Origin: Polytrichum commune
Lineage: Eukaryota; Streptophyta; Polytrichopsida; Polytrichales; Polytrichaceae
DNA length: 64,000 bases
Reading direction: 5' to 3'
NCBI GenBank assembly: GCA_950295325.1
Contig: OX485803.1
Location: 36,223,554-36,287,553 of the forward strand
Shown here: positions 38,469-50,360 of the stretch, piece by piece
Layout of the letters: every line of letters begins with the position of its first letter
How positions within the stretch are numbered: the first letter of the stretch is position 1
Position numbers and translations under genes: made by a program
The notes under the pieces: model-generated
Told to the model about the DNA's origin: nothing
Databases searched by the model: none
What the model saw: only the letters and a program-made list of their open reading frames with translations

Positions 38469-41059
38469 TAGCCCTACTACGTATCCAAATCGAAATTCAA
38501 AAAAACGTCTATTTCAAAAAAATCAACTATGGAAGAACGAAAGTCAACAAGTCCTATAACTCCCAAATAGCAATAGTGTTAAGCTGGTTTTTTACTCCAT
38601 TGCGTTCACAACCCTCAATAATGGACGGGGGGGGGGGGGGGGTAGGTAACCTCGGATCTCTCAAATTCACTAACCTTGCAAAGATAGCCCATTTTAATTT
38701 TTGTTTTGAAATGCTAATAACTTTTATGCATTAACTTTATTGGGAAAACCAAGGGCACCATTATATTTATCATACTAGCAAATAGGGGGTTAGGTATTCA
38801 CCAAATTTCCAAATACCTTAAAATAAAAATGTCAACTTGCTCCCAAAAAGTCAAACTTGCTATATTTCACAAATGGCGATATTGTTAAGGTGGTTTTTTA
38901 CACCATTGGGTGGGCAATCCTTTATAAAGGAGGCCTAGGCCAAAAAAACTTTAAAAAAATATGGCCATTTTTTGGGAATACCCATGTAACCCTAAATTCT
39001 ATATGCCCATGTATGATCTGAATTTTGATTTGTTCTTGAGCGACTTGTCCTCGTTCCATGATTGTATCAGTTTCTATTCTAGCATGATTAAGATTCAATC
39101 CAAGTTAATAGTTTTTACAAAGCCCTATCAATACATAAACTAGCTTCTCAATTTCACCATAAACCCTTAAATTTGATTTATCTTCTTATTAGAACTTTCA
39201 TATTAATTGGTAATATGCAGCAAGTAGTAGAACTTATTCAAATGGATCCATTACCAAAGATCACACAAACCTTTTGTGGTATGATGTTAATGTTGATATA
39301 GATTTGCGTGTGTGACATTTGACACATTTGAAGTAATTATATGAACATGAGAATCATCTACATAACTCCAAAAAAAAATTCAGCTGCAACTTAAATTACA
39401 ATTAAAACTTCCGACTATCTACTGTTGAAAGACACAAAGTACAAACATGCATCAGCTGGCCATTTATTTGCTCCCAGGTCCCAGAGTTTAATAGGGGTAT
39501 AGCAAAGTTCAAGCTCATGAAATAAAACTTGGACCTAAATTATGTTATTGAAAATCACCTGCAATGGCTCACAACCACTTCAAATATACAATATTAACAA
39601 TAATTCTTGGATTATTTTTCACGTGAACAAATTATTTTCATGTAAAACATCATTATATCTAGATTTTTTTTATATTGGTCGGTCAATGCGTTCATAATCA
39701 ATTGGAACTTTCATATTAATTGGTAACATGCAGCAAGTTGAAAAACTTACTCGAATGGATGCACTAGTTTAGGGGAAAATTTGGATAATTGGTTGATGTT
39801 CAAGAAAATTACAGATCATTTTAGGAAAACCCAGTGGAGTATACCTCATATTTGTGAAGAAAAAACTGATTATGCCCAAAGTCTCCCCGTATACTGCATT
39901 TTTTTGCTTACGAGTCACCACCAGAAGAGTCATTTTTGTTTTTTGAAGTTTTATGTCCGTATTTAGATATGTGTGAAACTTGACATTAATGACTTTTGTT
40001 TGTGTATTATCACTTATAGATCCTTGCACTTAAATATATATCCATGGACGGGCCGTATTGGAGCAGTTAGGAGTACGCATAACATTTCTTTATCTATACT
40101 TCGATCATTGGTTACGTAATTTTTCAGTTTTTAAAGTTGTATTATCTATAAGATGACAAATCCTACCCACATTCATAAAGGGAGCAAAGATTTAGATATG
40201 CCTCCTTTGGGGACATATTCAAATATGCTTCATTTGGAAATAAATTCAGACAGTGAGAAACTGGTATTGTTTAATGGACCAGCCATTATGGGGGTGAATA
40301 TGCCGATATACCTCCTGTAAAAACAGATTCGAATAGTACTCATGAAGGAGTCCTTATCAAAGTCTGGCTGGAAACTAGTTCAGATACTGAATACACATCA
40401 GTGAACAATTCTGACAATGTTATGTCTGAACCGAGTTCACCTACGGAATATACATACGTGAATACAACTAATAAAAAACTTATAAAGATGGATGATTTAT
40501 AGCTTCAAGATCGTCTCTATCCTGTGGGGAATGAAATTATGCCCTCTCTCTAAATGGTCCGAAGTCTACCAGAAGTTGGCGAAGCAGGGGCCCCTTTCAA
40601 TGACCCAAAGAAACTTGATTTGGATATAGTTTACATCAACATGTGTATTTTAGATTTGCCTCTTTTGTGAGGCAGTATAACTTGTCCGACCAATCGCCAA
40701 ATAATAATAAAAGACCACGATTCCTTCAACAATTGGATCTACGTAATTTCTGATTCAGTGGTAGTTAAAATTTATGGGGGAAATAACATGTAGCAGAGAA
40801 GACATACTAAAGTTTCTATCATTTTACACCAGCGACAGCACCACAATCTAACGTTCACAATCAACAGTGACCATATAGTTTTATCAAAAATAAAGTTAAT
40901 GTCCTTGTTCGGGCAATGGCCAAAGCGATTCATCAGTGTGGTACGAGAGTTTGTCAAATTCAATTATTCGGTATGAAGTGGATTCTACCAGAGGCTGAAC
41001 ACATAATCGATCATTTGGTACAACGCTACATAGACATGATGCGCATTGATGCAGTCCAT
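38469..41059. other. Intergenic with a decayed possible coding patch
   Basis: A 16-bp G run at 38627-38642. Two related segments near 38570 and 38872 (AATAGTGTTAAGCTGGTTTTTT and its variant). 40190-41080 has short plus-strand stretches that look once-coding (for example THEGVLIKVWLETSSDTEYT and MAKAIHQCGTRVCQIQLFGM from 40916) broken by stops and frame changes. I cannot assign a family. Confidence 0.35.
39776..39896. mobile_element. hAT-like MITE family, truncated copy 4
   Basis: Only the right half is clear: AAGAAAATTACAGATCATTT through ATTATGCCCAAAGTCTCCCC and ATACTG. Confidence 0.55.
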
Positions 41060-41800
41060 GCTATAAATTATACACAATGAACTAAAAATAAGAAAGATAC
41101 ATCAAATTAAAGTTTGTTGGGTTTAGGCCCAACAAGCTTCAAATACAAATTACTTTCACATATCAACTTCATAATTTTAAAAAAAAAAAAATGCAAAGGA
41201 GGACTTAAATGATGCGCTTCCAATGAGCCTAAAATTATACACATTAGATTATATATGAAGAAGATATCTCAAATTGAAGCTTGCTAAGTTTAGGTCCAGC
41301 AAATTTCAAACACGAATTACTTTCACATACCAACTTCATAATGTTTTTAAACATATACAAAGCAACGCCTTATTATTACGCTTCCAGTGAGCCAAAAATC
41401 ATACACAATAGACTAAGAATAAGAAAGATACATCAAATTAAAGCTTGTTGGGTTTAGGCCTAGCAAGCTTCAAACACAAATTACTTTCACATATAATCTT
41501 TATATATATATATATTTAAAGAAGCGCTTTAAAAATACGCTCCTAATGAGCCTAAAATCATATACAATGATCTCCATATGAGAAAGGCATCTCAATTTGA
41601 AGGTTGTTAAGCCTAAATCCAATAAGCTTCAAATATCAATAATTTTTTTATATGAAGTACTGACAAAATATTAAAGGGATCTCTAGGAGCGCCTTCAAAA
41701 TAATGAGACAAAAATCATAAAGAATAAAGAATATATAAGAGAAAAATCGCAATTTAAGCTTGTTGGGCCTAAACCCAACAAGTTTCAAACTTTTATAAGT
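41060..41800. repeat. Five-unit ~160-bp tandem array
   Basis: Units centred on GCTTGTTGGGTTTAGGCCCA-like palindromes at about 41114, 41279, 41444, 41604 and 41758 (spacing 165, 165, 160, 154). Each is followed by ACAAGCTTCAAA.ACAAATTA and ACTTTCACATA, and preceded by AAGAAAGATACATCAAATTA. The TTGTTGGGTTTAGGCCCAACAA core can form an 8-9 bp stem. Confidence 0.8.
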
Positions 41801-43813
41801 TTTTTTTTCCTAATATCAAAACAAATTGTCAAAGTAAGGACTTTAAAACTTACCTTAATCATTCAACATATTTTAAGAATAAATAACGCATTAGACCCTT
41901 ATTCATTATATACGCAAATTAAAGAATTTAACTATAGTTGGAGTGCAATTTAGGGTTTAGGGTTACAAGGCCATCATATAGATAATTTTGAAATTTTGCG
42001 TTTTTGGAAAAATAATTATTGCTCGTACCCCCATGTTTGTGGGTAAATGGATGCTTAGGCAGTTAAGAATTAAAAACAAGTCAAATTTGACAAAAAAAAA
42101 TACTAGTGAAAGGTTTGAGCATGATAAAATTAATGGAAAAGGGATTTTTTGATGTCCTTTTAATTTGTTTATGTATGAATCAGTATAGATATCATACTGA
42201 TAGAAAATGCAAAATGATGCATCTAAAAAATTGGCATTGAAGTCAATATCAACATTTGTATAATGAAGTTGGTGAAAAATGATGGAACTTTGTATGCCTT
42301 TTTTTCACATAAATGTTTAGAATTATGCAAAGTAGAGTAAAAATTCAACAAAAAATGTGTAAAACGAAGACAAGTATTAAAAAAAACGATTGTAGGGTTC
42401 AATGCGAAAAATACTTTAACATCAAATTTTTATATATTTATAATGTTAAGTAATAATAATTTTATTCAACAAAATTGATTGAATATATATTATTTTAATA
42501 AATATTGAAAATTTTCTTTTAAATGTTATGTGTAAAGTATCAAATTGATTTTAATGGTATTCAACCATTAAAATGAAAATTTATATTATTAAGTTCTAAA
42601 TTTTATGATATTCAGGGATAATACATTACATCTTTCATATTTTACAAACTTCAAAAAACACATATTATACACATTTAGTTTGTAGCAAAAAACCTTGGGA
42701 ACTTAAGGGTTAAAACGAATCAGATTGACATCTATGGAAATGTACTACTCAAACCCTTTTAAACATCCAAATCGAAAAAAATTCAATCCATTAGATTACA
42801 TTACATTAAAATTAAACTTGTAGAAAAATATAATTACAACACACTTATATTGCATTTACATCCCACTTCCTCTTTTTAACTCTAATTCTCCTAGTTTACA
42901 GAGGTGTCAATCAAAATTCACTTTACCAATCATGCTTGCACCCGAAAGGGGGTGTTACTTTTTGATATCCTTGAAAATTTTCTTCCCACCAAAAGTAATC
43001 TAATATCGAATATCTTGGATCAATTATAATATGATTTATCAAATGATTATGCACATCATTGACTTGCGATAAGCAATACGATAATAAGTCAATGAAAGGA
43101 TATTTCAGCCCTCCCACATTATAGCCTCTTCATCTCTTCCATACAAATTTCAATTTGAAATGATTACAAATTTAGCCTTTTTCAAAGTAAAATGCATCAA
43201 CAATTTTTATTTATTATTTACTGAAGATAATATAAAAAATTGGCATGTATAAAGTGAAAATTCATTATTATTCAATATTTCAATTTAGAACATGCCAATT
43301 TTGGTTTCATACTCTAAATAAAAACAATAGGAAGAAAGAAAAAATTATGAATTTTTTCCATTAGTATATTACCTTTGGACTCCTAGCTTAATAAACTATG
43401 GCTCTTACAAATCAACTTCAATTTGTTTTTTGCCACTTACTAACTTCTCTCAACATGAACAATAGAACCTCTATAATCATATTTCTACAAGTGGTTTTCA
43501 AATTTCAAATAACGAATATTCTTTTACATGTTTACAAAGAAAGTTTCCAAAGATATATTAAAAATAAAAACTTTTACATATCACTAATGTATCTCTACGT
43601 ATGGGCATGTATGAAAATACAACTCAATATAAAATTTACTCATTTGGTTGTATATCTCAATAACTACCACTAAATTAACATGTGTTTAAAAGAGATTAGA
43701 CTACATGTTCAAAATTTGTATACCATTCTAGACGCTTACTCAACATAATTGGAAGAACTTATGTGGCCTTCGCATGACTAGAGTGCCACATCATAAGAAT
43801 GAGCCTGAGTGTG
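41801..43813. other. AT-rich intergenic stretch
   Basis: Very AT-rich, no supported coding frame. The end (43680-43800) carries a piece of the family described at 4100-4760. Confidence 0.6.
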
Positions 43814-43848
43814 AAACCCTAATTCCTAAACCCTAAACCCTAAACCCA
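43814..43848 (+). promoter_or_regulatory. Telo-box run upstream of the GAR formyltransferase gene
   Basis: AAACCCTAA at 43814-43822 is followed by three CCCTAAA-type units to about 43848, some 370 nt before the ATG. Telo-boxes of this sequence are common in promoters and leaders of plant housekeeping genes and match the Arabidopsis-type telomere unit. It could also be a relic of interstitial telomere repeat. Confidence 0.55.
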
Positions 43849-44217
43849 GAGCTTCAAGCTTCCTCGGGAGCTGGGCTTGGGAGTTATCCACAACTCCCCT
43901 ATACAGAAACCTCACTCGATCGAGACTATCCACACCCCCGATCCCTGGCATTGTTCTCCTCCTCCCTCAAATTGCACTCATCCGGATCCATTACCAATCC
44001 ATCACTACTATTTGCATTGTTTAACCTTACCTCTCCAGCATCCTTTCACATGGGAGGTCATGGTAACTTCGCCATGTGCTTGCAGGAAACGAAGGCTTAT
44101 AGAGAAAGACTCGGAGACTCAGCCTCTTGTGGATTCAGTATTATGTTCGCACTTGAAATTGCATCCCTAACCACCTGAGACCTGCTTGCATTTCCGGATC
44201 GATTTGGCGCAGTATCG

Positions 44218-47200
44218 ATGGAGCTTTCCGTGCGTTCAAGTTGTTTTGCAAGGCAATTAGGAGCCTCTGTATCCCTTCGGGCTGCAATCGGTGGGCCAGC
44301 CTTTGGTGCCCAAATTAGGGGTTTCCAAGGAAAATGGAAGAAGAGCAGACTAGTTTCTACTTCTTTCGCTTCCCAAAAACATGCTCGGTGGCAGGTTTTG
44401 TGTGCAGTGTCACAGGATGCATCACAGGAAGTGGTGGGCGGGGATATGAATGTGAAGGGATTAGAAGAGAGGAGAGTGGACGATGATGGCTTTACCCGGT
44501 CGAAGATGGCAGTGTTTGTGTCTGGAGGGGGTTCCAATTTCCGAGCCATCCATGCTGGTTGTTTGAGCAATCAGATTTATGGTGACATTGCTATTGTGGT
44601 TTCAGATAAACCTGGTGAATTCCTCATCCTCTTTGTTTTTCTGTGGTGAAATGACGATTTCACAGATTTGTGGTCCTTGTAGATGTGTAGTAGTTCTTCA
44701 TTTCGCAGCGTCTGTTTCCACTTTCAATTAGATTTGCTTTCGTAAAACCTGAGATTATAGAATACATGTTGTGGATGTGACATTTACATGTTCCACTTAC
44801 ATCATTGTTGATGTAGGTGGACTTGTTGGTGTTATTGACCCTATGAATGTGTGGATGTCGTTATGGAGTTCGTGTTGTGTTGTAAGCAGTTTCTTTCGGA
44901 ACAGAGTTTCTTGCTCCAAAAGCTGATCGTTTTTCGTTGGGTAGGTTGCGATGGTCTCCATCATGCGTTGGATAAGGAGATTATGGAGTTCATGTTGTGT
45001 TTGAATTAGGAGTTTCTTGTCATAAAACACGATCGTTTTTCGTGGGGTAGGTTACAAAGGTTGTGCTCATGCGAGGGTTAATCATATTAGTGAGTACATG
45101 TTGTGTCGTAAGCAGTTTGTTGGAATTAGAGGTTCTTATCACAGAATGACTGCTTTGTGTGGGGTAGGTTGCAAGGGTTGCGTCTATGCAAGAGATAATG
45201 AGATGGTGTTGTGCTTGATTATGCAAGACATAATGAGATTTTGGAGTACATGTTGTGCTGTGAGCAGTTAGTATTGAATTAGAGTTTCTTGTGACAAAAT
45301 CTGATCGTGTTGTATTTGTGGGATAGGTTGCAAGGGTTGCGATTATGCAAGAGACAATAACATCGATGTTGTGGCTTATCCAAAGGGAAAGCATGCACCA
45401 GAGGGGGTTTCTCCAACTGAGCTAGTAGACTCTCTCAGGTGCATCATCTCTACCATCTGGTTTGCAAGCCTACTGATATCTTAACCTTGGCTGTAGTAAC
45501 TTACATGTGGACATGACAACTGTCATATCTTCTTATTGGCTTGCCAAAGTTTTGAAGTGTATTTCACAAAAAGTCATTGAAGTTGCTGACTGGTGATCAA
45601 GGAATGGAGGTTGAGTTACATTACTTATTGTAGACGTGCAGGTGTTGAGTATATCCTCTTGGCTGGCTATCTGAGACTCCTTCCAAGTGAGCTGGTCCAG
45701 GGCTATCCGCGTGCTATTCTCAACATTCATCCGGCCCTGCTTCCTGCCTTTGGGGGAAAAGGCTACTATGGTGCAAAAGTACATGAAGCTGTTATTCGCT
45801 CAGGTGCCCGGTAAGCAACTATATGCTCATGCTCTCTTGTATTACTGTACATTGATGTCTGGTTCAGGACTTTTGAGTGCTGAAAGGTGCTTTCCATGTA
45901 GGATTTAGTAGGTCTTTGTCAATGTGAGTACAACACATGTCAAAGTTCTAAAAAATGTATGTCTAATTATATAGCACCTTACAGTAATCAGATTATTGAG
46001 TTGCATGTGAAAGAGTACAGTTAAGGGACCTGTCTATTAGGCATGTTCACTACTTCAGTGCAAGTTCTCCTTCCTTGGATGGGCCATTGCTGGCTTTATG
46101 TACGAAGATGCACTGTCTACGATCTGAACAGTTTTGAAACCAGTTTCAGAACCTGGGTTCAAAATTGTTCAATTGGTAGTTCAAGCCCAGTTTCAGAATA
46201 TAGTGTTGAGGTTGAAGATGGTACAGTGTAGACTACCCATTTAAATCTACACCTGGAGTCATTTGTGTATTGGCAATGATACTCAAGATTATTACAGTTT
46301 TTTTGACCATGTTCTTGATGGCTAATTGTTGTGTGAGCCAATGACATCACACTCATCATTGGTATTGTTTACCTGTTGCTATTTTCAAAGGTGCAGTGAC
46401 CTTCCCACCATTTGTCCAAAAAGCTGGTCAAATCTAGTCTTGAAATGAGTCTTGTGGGTCTGAAGTACTTGGATTGGAACCAGTCTGTCTATCTGGAATT
46501 AAGAAATTTATTAATGCAACCAATCTTCCAGCTGCAATTTTCCTATTCTTTTGGTTGTAATTTTGGTCACTTACAAATCACCTAGCAAGGGTCTACTTCT
46601 AACAGTGGCTTATGTGGCGGTGATGGTTTATATCACAGTTTGTCTGAGCAAGACTTTGACGAAAACTATATATTTTCTGAGCCAATTTGAAACTTTCAGA
46701 CCTGTTTTCAAGTCTGCAGCTGTAGGTGTCTGTTTTGTGAGCAATTTTTCAATTTTTTTGTGGGTTGTAGTTTAGTTCAGCTGTAGGTGTTTAGTTTTGT
46801 GGGTCAAGTTTTGATAGTGGGCTATATGGCGCTGATGCTTTATATCACAGTTTGTCTGAGCAAGCTTTGACGAAAACTATATATTTTCTGAGCCAATTTA
46901 AAACTTTCAGACATGGTTTCAAGTCTGCAGCAATAGGTGTCTGTTTTTGTGAGCTTTTTATTTTAAAATCTTATTTTAGTTTTAATTTTAAATTTTTTGG
47001 TAGGTTGTAGTTTTTGTCACCTCAGTTCACCTAGCAAGGCTCAACGTCTGATAGTTCGCTTATGTGGCACTGATGCTTTATATCACAGTTTGTCTGAGCA
47101 AGCTTTGACGAAAACTATATATTTTCTGAGCCAATTCAAAACTTTCAAACATGGTTCCAAGTCTGCAGCAATGGGTGTCTGTTTTTGTGAGCAAATTATC

Positions 47201-48718
47201 TTTTTTTTTGTAGGTTGTAGTTTTTGTCATCTCAGTTCACCCAGCAAGGCTCAACTTCTGATAGTTCGCTTATGTGGCGCTGATGCTTTATATCACAGTT
47301 TGTCTGAGCAAGCTTTGACGAAAAACTATACTTTTTCTGAGCCAATTCAAAACTTTCAGACATGGTTTCAAGTCTGCAGCAATGGGTGTCTGTTTTTGTG
47401 AGCAAATTATCTTTTTTTTTGTAGGTTGTAGTTTTTGTCACCTCATTTCACCCAGCAAGGCTCAACTTCTGATAGTTCGCTTATGTGGCGCTGATGCTTT
47501 ATATCACAGTTTGTCTGAGCAAGCTTTGACGAAAAACTATACTCTTTCTGAGCCAATTCAAAACTTTCAGACATGGTTTCAAGTCTGCAGCAATGGGTGT
47601 CTGTTTTTGTGAGAAAATCTTCCTTCTTTTGTAGGGTGTAGTTTTTATCACCTCAGTTCAGCTAAGAAGGGTTAATTTTTCACGCTGGGTATATGGGGTG
47701 CTGATGCTTTATATTACAGTTTGTCTGGACGAGTCTTTGATGAAAACTATTATTATCTGAGCCATTTTAAAACTTTCAGGCATGGATTTGAGTCTGCAAC
47801 AGTGGGTATCTGTTTATTTTTTTGTTACTTTAGGGTGGTTCATCCAGCAGTGGGCATCTTTTGACGTTGGGTTTGTGCGGCACTGATGCTTGATATCACA
47901 GTTTGTGTGAGCGAAGTCTTTGATGACAACCGAATCTCTGAGCCGCTTACACCAATAATTGCCTCAAAAGAAACTGCTCTAGATTTTCCTGTTGTATGAC
48001 ACTTTTGCAGTCAAATTTTGTCTGTACTAATCCCCTCAATTGAGTTCAAAAATGTTGTATAGAAGTCAATTCGGCTGGCTGTGATGGTATACTCCATTTA
48101 CTTCACAGTTTGTCTGAAACATGGATTGGTTTTACAGTATATCTGAGCCATGTCAATATTATGGAGTGCACCACCTTAAAGGTCTGTGGTTCCAGATATT
48201 CATTAATTTTGGTGTAGACACTATAAACGAGTCTGCTGTTTGAAATGATAATATTGAACATATTATGCAGCTCACAATTTTGGGGTCAAAGAACAGAATT
48301 TGGAAGTGATGTAGTATCAAATATTTCTTGAGTTTCTAGAGACTGTGAATACAATTTTCTGGGGTGTTGGACAGATATTCTGGTGCAACTATTCACTTCG
48401 TAGATGAGAAGTACGACAGTGGTCCTATTCTCGCACAGAGAGTTGTTCCTGTGCGAGCTGATGATACTCCATCTGATTTGGCTGCCCGAGTGCTAAAAGA
48501 GGTGTGCTTTCTTCTCATTTCTTTCATTCAATTTAATTCAGTGCCGATCTTCAAGCAAATTAAAATTCGTATGTCATCAACTCATAGAATGTTGGTGTCC
48601 TCAGGAGCACAAAATGTACACGGAAGCAGTGTCAGCATTATGTGAGGATCGAATATTCTGGCGGGAGGATGGTGTGCCATTGATACGTAAGTCGTGGAAT
48701 GAAGCAGAGTACTTGTGA
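44218..48718 (+). CDS. Phosphoribosylglycinamide formyltransferase, plastid type, 5 exons
   Basis: PurN-family enzyme that transfers a formyl group from 10-formyl-THF to GAR, the third step of purine synthesis, which runs in plastids in plants. Exons: 44218-44614, 45327-45438, 45634-45810, 48375-48501, 48605-48718. All introns are GT-AG, phases agree, total 308 residues. Residues 1 to about 95 are Ser/Arg/Ala rich and resemble a transit peptide. The catalytic domain starts at KMAVFVSGGGSNF (about 97-108). NIHPALLP gives catalytic Asn200 and His202, and HFVDEKYDSGPILAQ gives Asp243, matching Asn106/His108/Asp144 of the E. coli enzyme. The product ends EDGVPLIRKSWNEAEYL. The start is the first ATG of the open frame, preceded by a telo-box region. 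Introns 1 and 3 carry tandem arrays described separately. It appears intact. Confidence 0.95.
44812..45326. repeat. Tandem copies of the exon 2 acceptor region in intron 1
   Basis: Four diverged units begin near 44812, 44940, 45043 and 45160 and lead into the real acceptor at 45326/45327. Each has a GTAGGTTGCAAGG-like acceptor followed by sequence resembling the first part of exon 2, then GAGT.CATGTTGTG and GAGTTTCTTG blocks. The copy at 45160-45205 matches exon 2 for about 35 nt (GGTTGC.TATGCAAGAGA). Its frame then runs into a stop. Long antisense frames here are by-products of the repeat. Confidence 0.8.
46545..48150. repeat. ~210-bp tandem array in intron 3 of the GAR formyltransferase gene
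   Basis: Seven or eight units are marked by TATATCACAGTTTGTCTGAG variants at 46629, 46840, 47079, 47288, 47500, 47710, 47892 and a degraded one near 48100. The period is about 208-212 bp in the centre. The two units at 47211-47421 and 47422-47632 are nearly identical, and the outer ones are more diverged, as expected for expansion from the middle. Each unit contains AACTTTCAGACATGGTTTCA. Open frames across it are not coding evidence. Confidence 0.85.
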
Positions 48719-49501
48719 TGATGTCTGATGGAATTGCAGGGAATTCCTGCTTATGATTTTTGGGTATACAAATGGAGGCAGCACTCGAAGCAGGCTTTGC
48801 AACTCTCCCTCCTGGGTAGTTTAAACTGCCAGTTTAGAATACTGAAAGCACTTATCCTCCAGCTTTCACATGTAGGAGCGCTTGACTGGATTTTGGCAGG
48901 CTGAAACAACTGCCTTTTACAGCTGTCTCCATTTGAGAATTGAGTTTGAGACAGTGACCTTGGCTATGAATTTTGACAAAACGTCATGGTGTATACTATA
49001 GCTGAACCAGGGTACAATTGTCTGGTTCGCTTGAAATAACACTGCAAATAGTTAGATGATGTTGCCCAGATGTCATCTGACTGATGCAATTCACAACTGT
49101 ATTGTTATGCTCGTGGTTGAATGTGGATTTTGTTGACTTTTCTGCCCAAGAGTGGATTTGGGAACTTTTTCTGCCAAGAGTGTGGACTTTGGATAGGACT
49201 CTTGACACAATTGAACAGGGCCATGGTCCACTTTTAAACACAAAATTCAAGATTGAATCTTTTCCACAAAATGTTTATTTACACAAGGTCTTGCTTTGTT
49301 TTGCAGTTGCTCATAAGTCCCACTTGTCCTTTCTTCCAACCCATTTAAAATCCTCTATACATATATCCTCAATTATGGAGTCATTCTAATCTTTATGCGA
49401 TCTGCTCGGGATTGCAGTTGTGACATGATAGCTACACCCATGTTTACTTGTAGTCTACTTTAAAAGTTAAAGTGCAGTGGGGAATCAAGAAAATGCACTC
49501 A

Positions 49502-50010
49502 TGCCCCCTCCCCACTTGATATTAGCTAAGCCTAAAAGTGGGTTCTTAAAAATGAGCGTTCACACCATCAGCATTATTTAGTGCCGAGCCTAGTTGGCAA
49601 ATGATTTGCCATGGCTTAAAAGTGGAGGTTTTAAGCTAAAACTACCGACCCTCCCATTGGGACCTAGACATGAGGCAAGAATGTAGGACCTCTAAAAGTG
49701 TTGCCTCCCGCTCTTGGGATTGGTTGCTTTTAGTCTTAGCTATGAGGGCATGAGGAGCTCCATTAACAAAAACCGATGATAAGTATTAAGGCATTTGGGA
49801 TGGGACAAAAACTATCCAACATTCATTGGTTGGTAGATAAACCATGAACATGTGTGAAAGCTACTTAACTAAAAGCTACTTGGAAATCTCCGGAGCAAGT
49901 TCTTGTAGGTGCATTGGGATAGCCGGACGTGTCCACTATAACCGAGGGAGCTTTACCCGGGTTTTAGGGAAGTCTTTGGTTATTTGCTAATGTCAAGTGG
50001 GGAGGGGGCA
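49502..50010. mobile_element. MITE with GC-rich TIRs and TCA target duplication
   Basis: The left end TGCCCCCTCCCCACTTGATA and the right end (reverse complement TGCCCCCTCCCCACTTGACA) give TIRs of about 25 bp. TCA flanks both ends (49499-49501, 50011-50013). Internal sequence is non-coding. It lies 15 bp from the pogo-like MITE, in the 3' flank of the GAR formyltransferase gene. Confidence 0.75.
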
Positions 50011-50027
50011 TCAGAAATCCCCACTTA

Positions 50028-50360
50028 CAGTCCATCCTCTATAAATGTTACACCTATAAGTGTTAACCCTCTCTAAATGTTAACTTTCTTCTACTCCCCA
50101 CATATTGCACACTATAAATGTTAAACGTGTTAACTGTTAACAAAATGGTACTCCCTTCTTTGTAAATTTGACTCTATAAATGTTAACGAATGAAATGCAA
50201 CCATAATATGGATGATAAAACTACACATCCAGTTACATTATAAATGTTAAGATTTGTATATTGCTCAAAAAAGTAATTTTATAATTGTAAACTGTTAACA
50301 CCTCTATAAATGTTAACTTTGATCCACTCCCGAGGGTTAACATTTATAGAGGGTAGACTG
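50028..50360. mobile_element. MITE of Tc1/mariner (pogo-like) type
   Basis: 333 bp flanked by TA dinucleotides (50026-50027 and 50361-50362). The TIRs begin CAGTC(C/T)A(T/C)CCTCTATAAATGTTA. The interior repeats TCTATAAATGTTAAC several times in both orientations. CAGT ends with TA target duplication are characteristic of that superfamily. No coding capacity. Confidence 0.75.

Noticed and set aside
45020..45394. Minus-strand 124-codon frame
   Set aside because: Antisense of the intron 1 repeat and exon 2 of the GAR formyltransferase gene.
46997..47612. Frames of 134 and 76 codons in GAR formyltransferase intron 3
   Set aside because: They run through the tandem array, whose unit length (~211) is not a multiple of three, and repeat the same peptide; not an exon.
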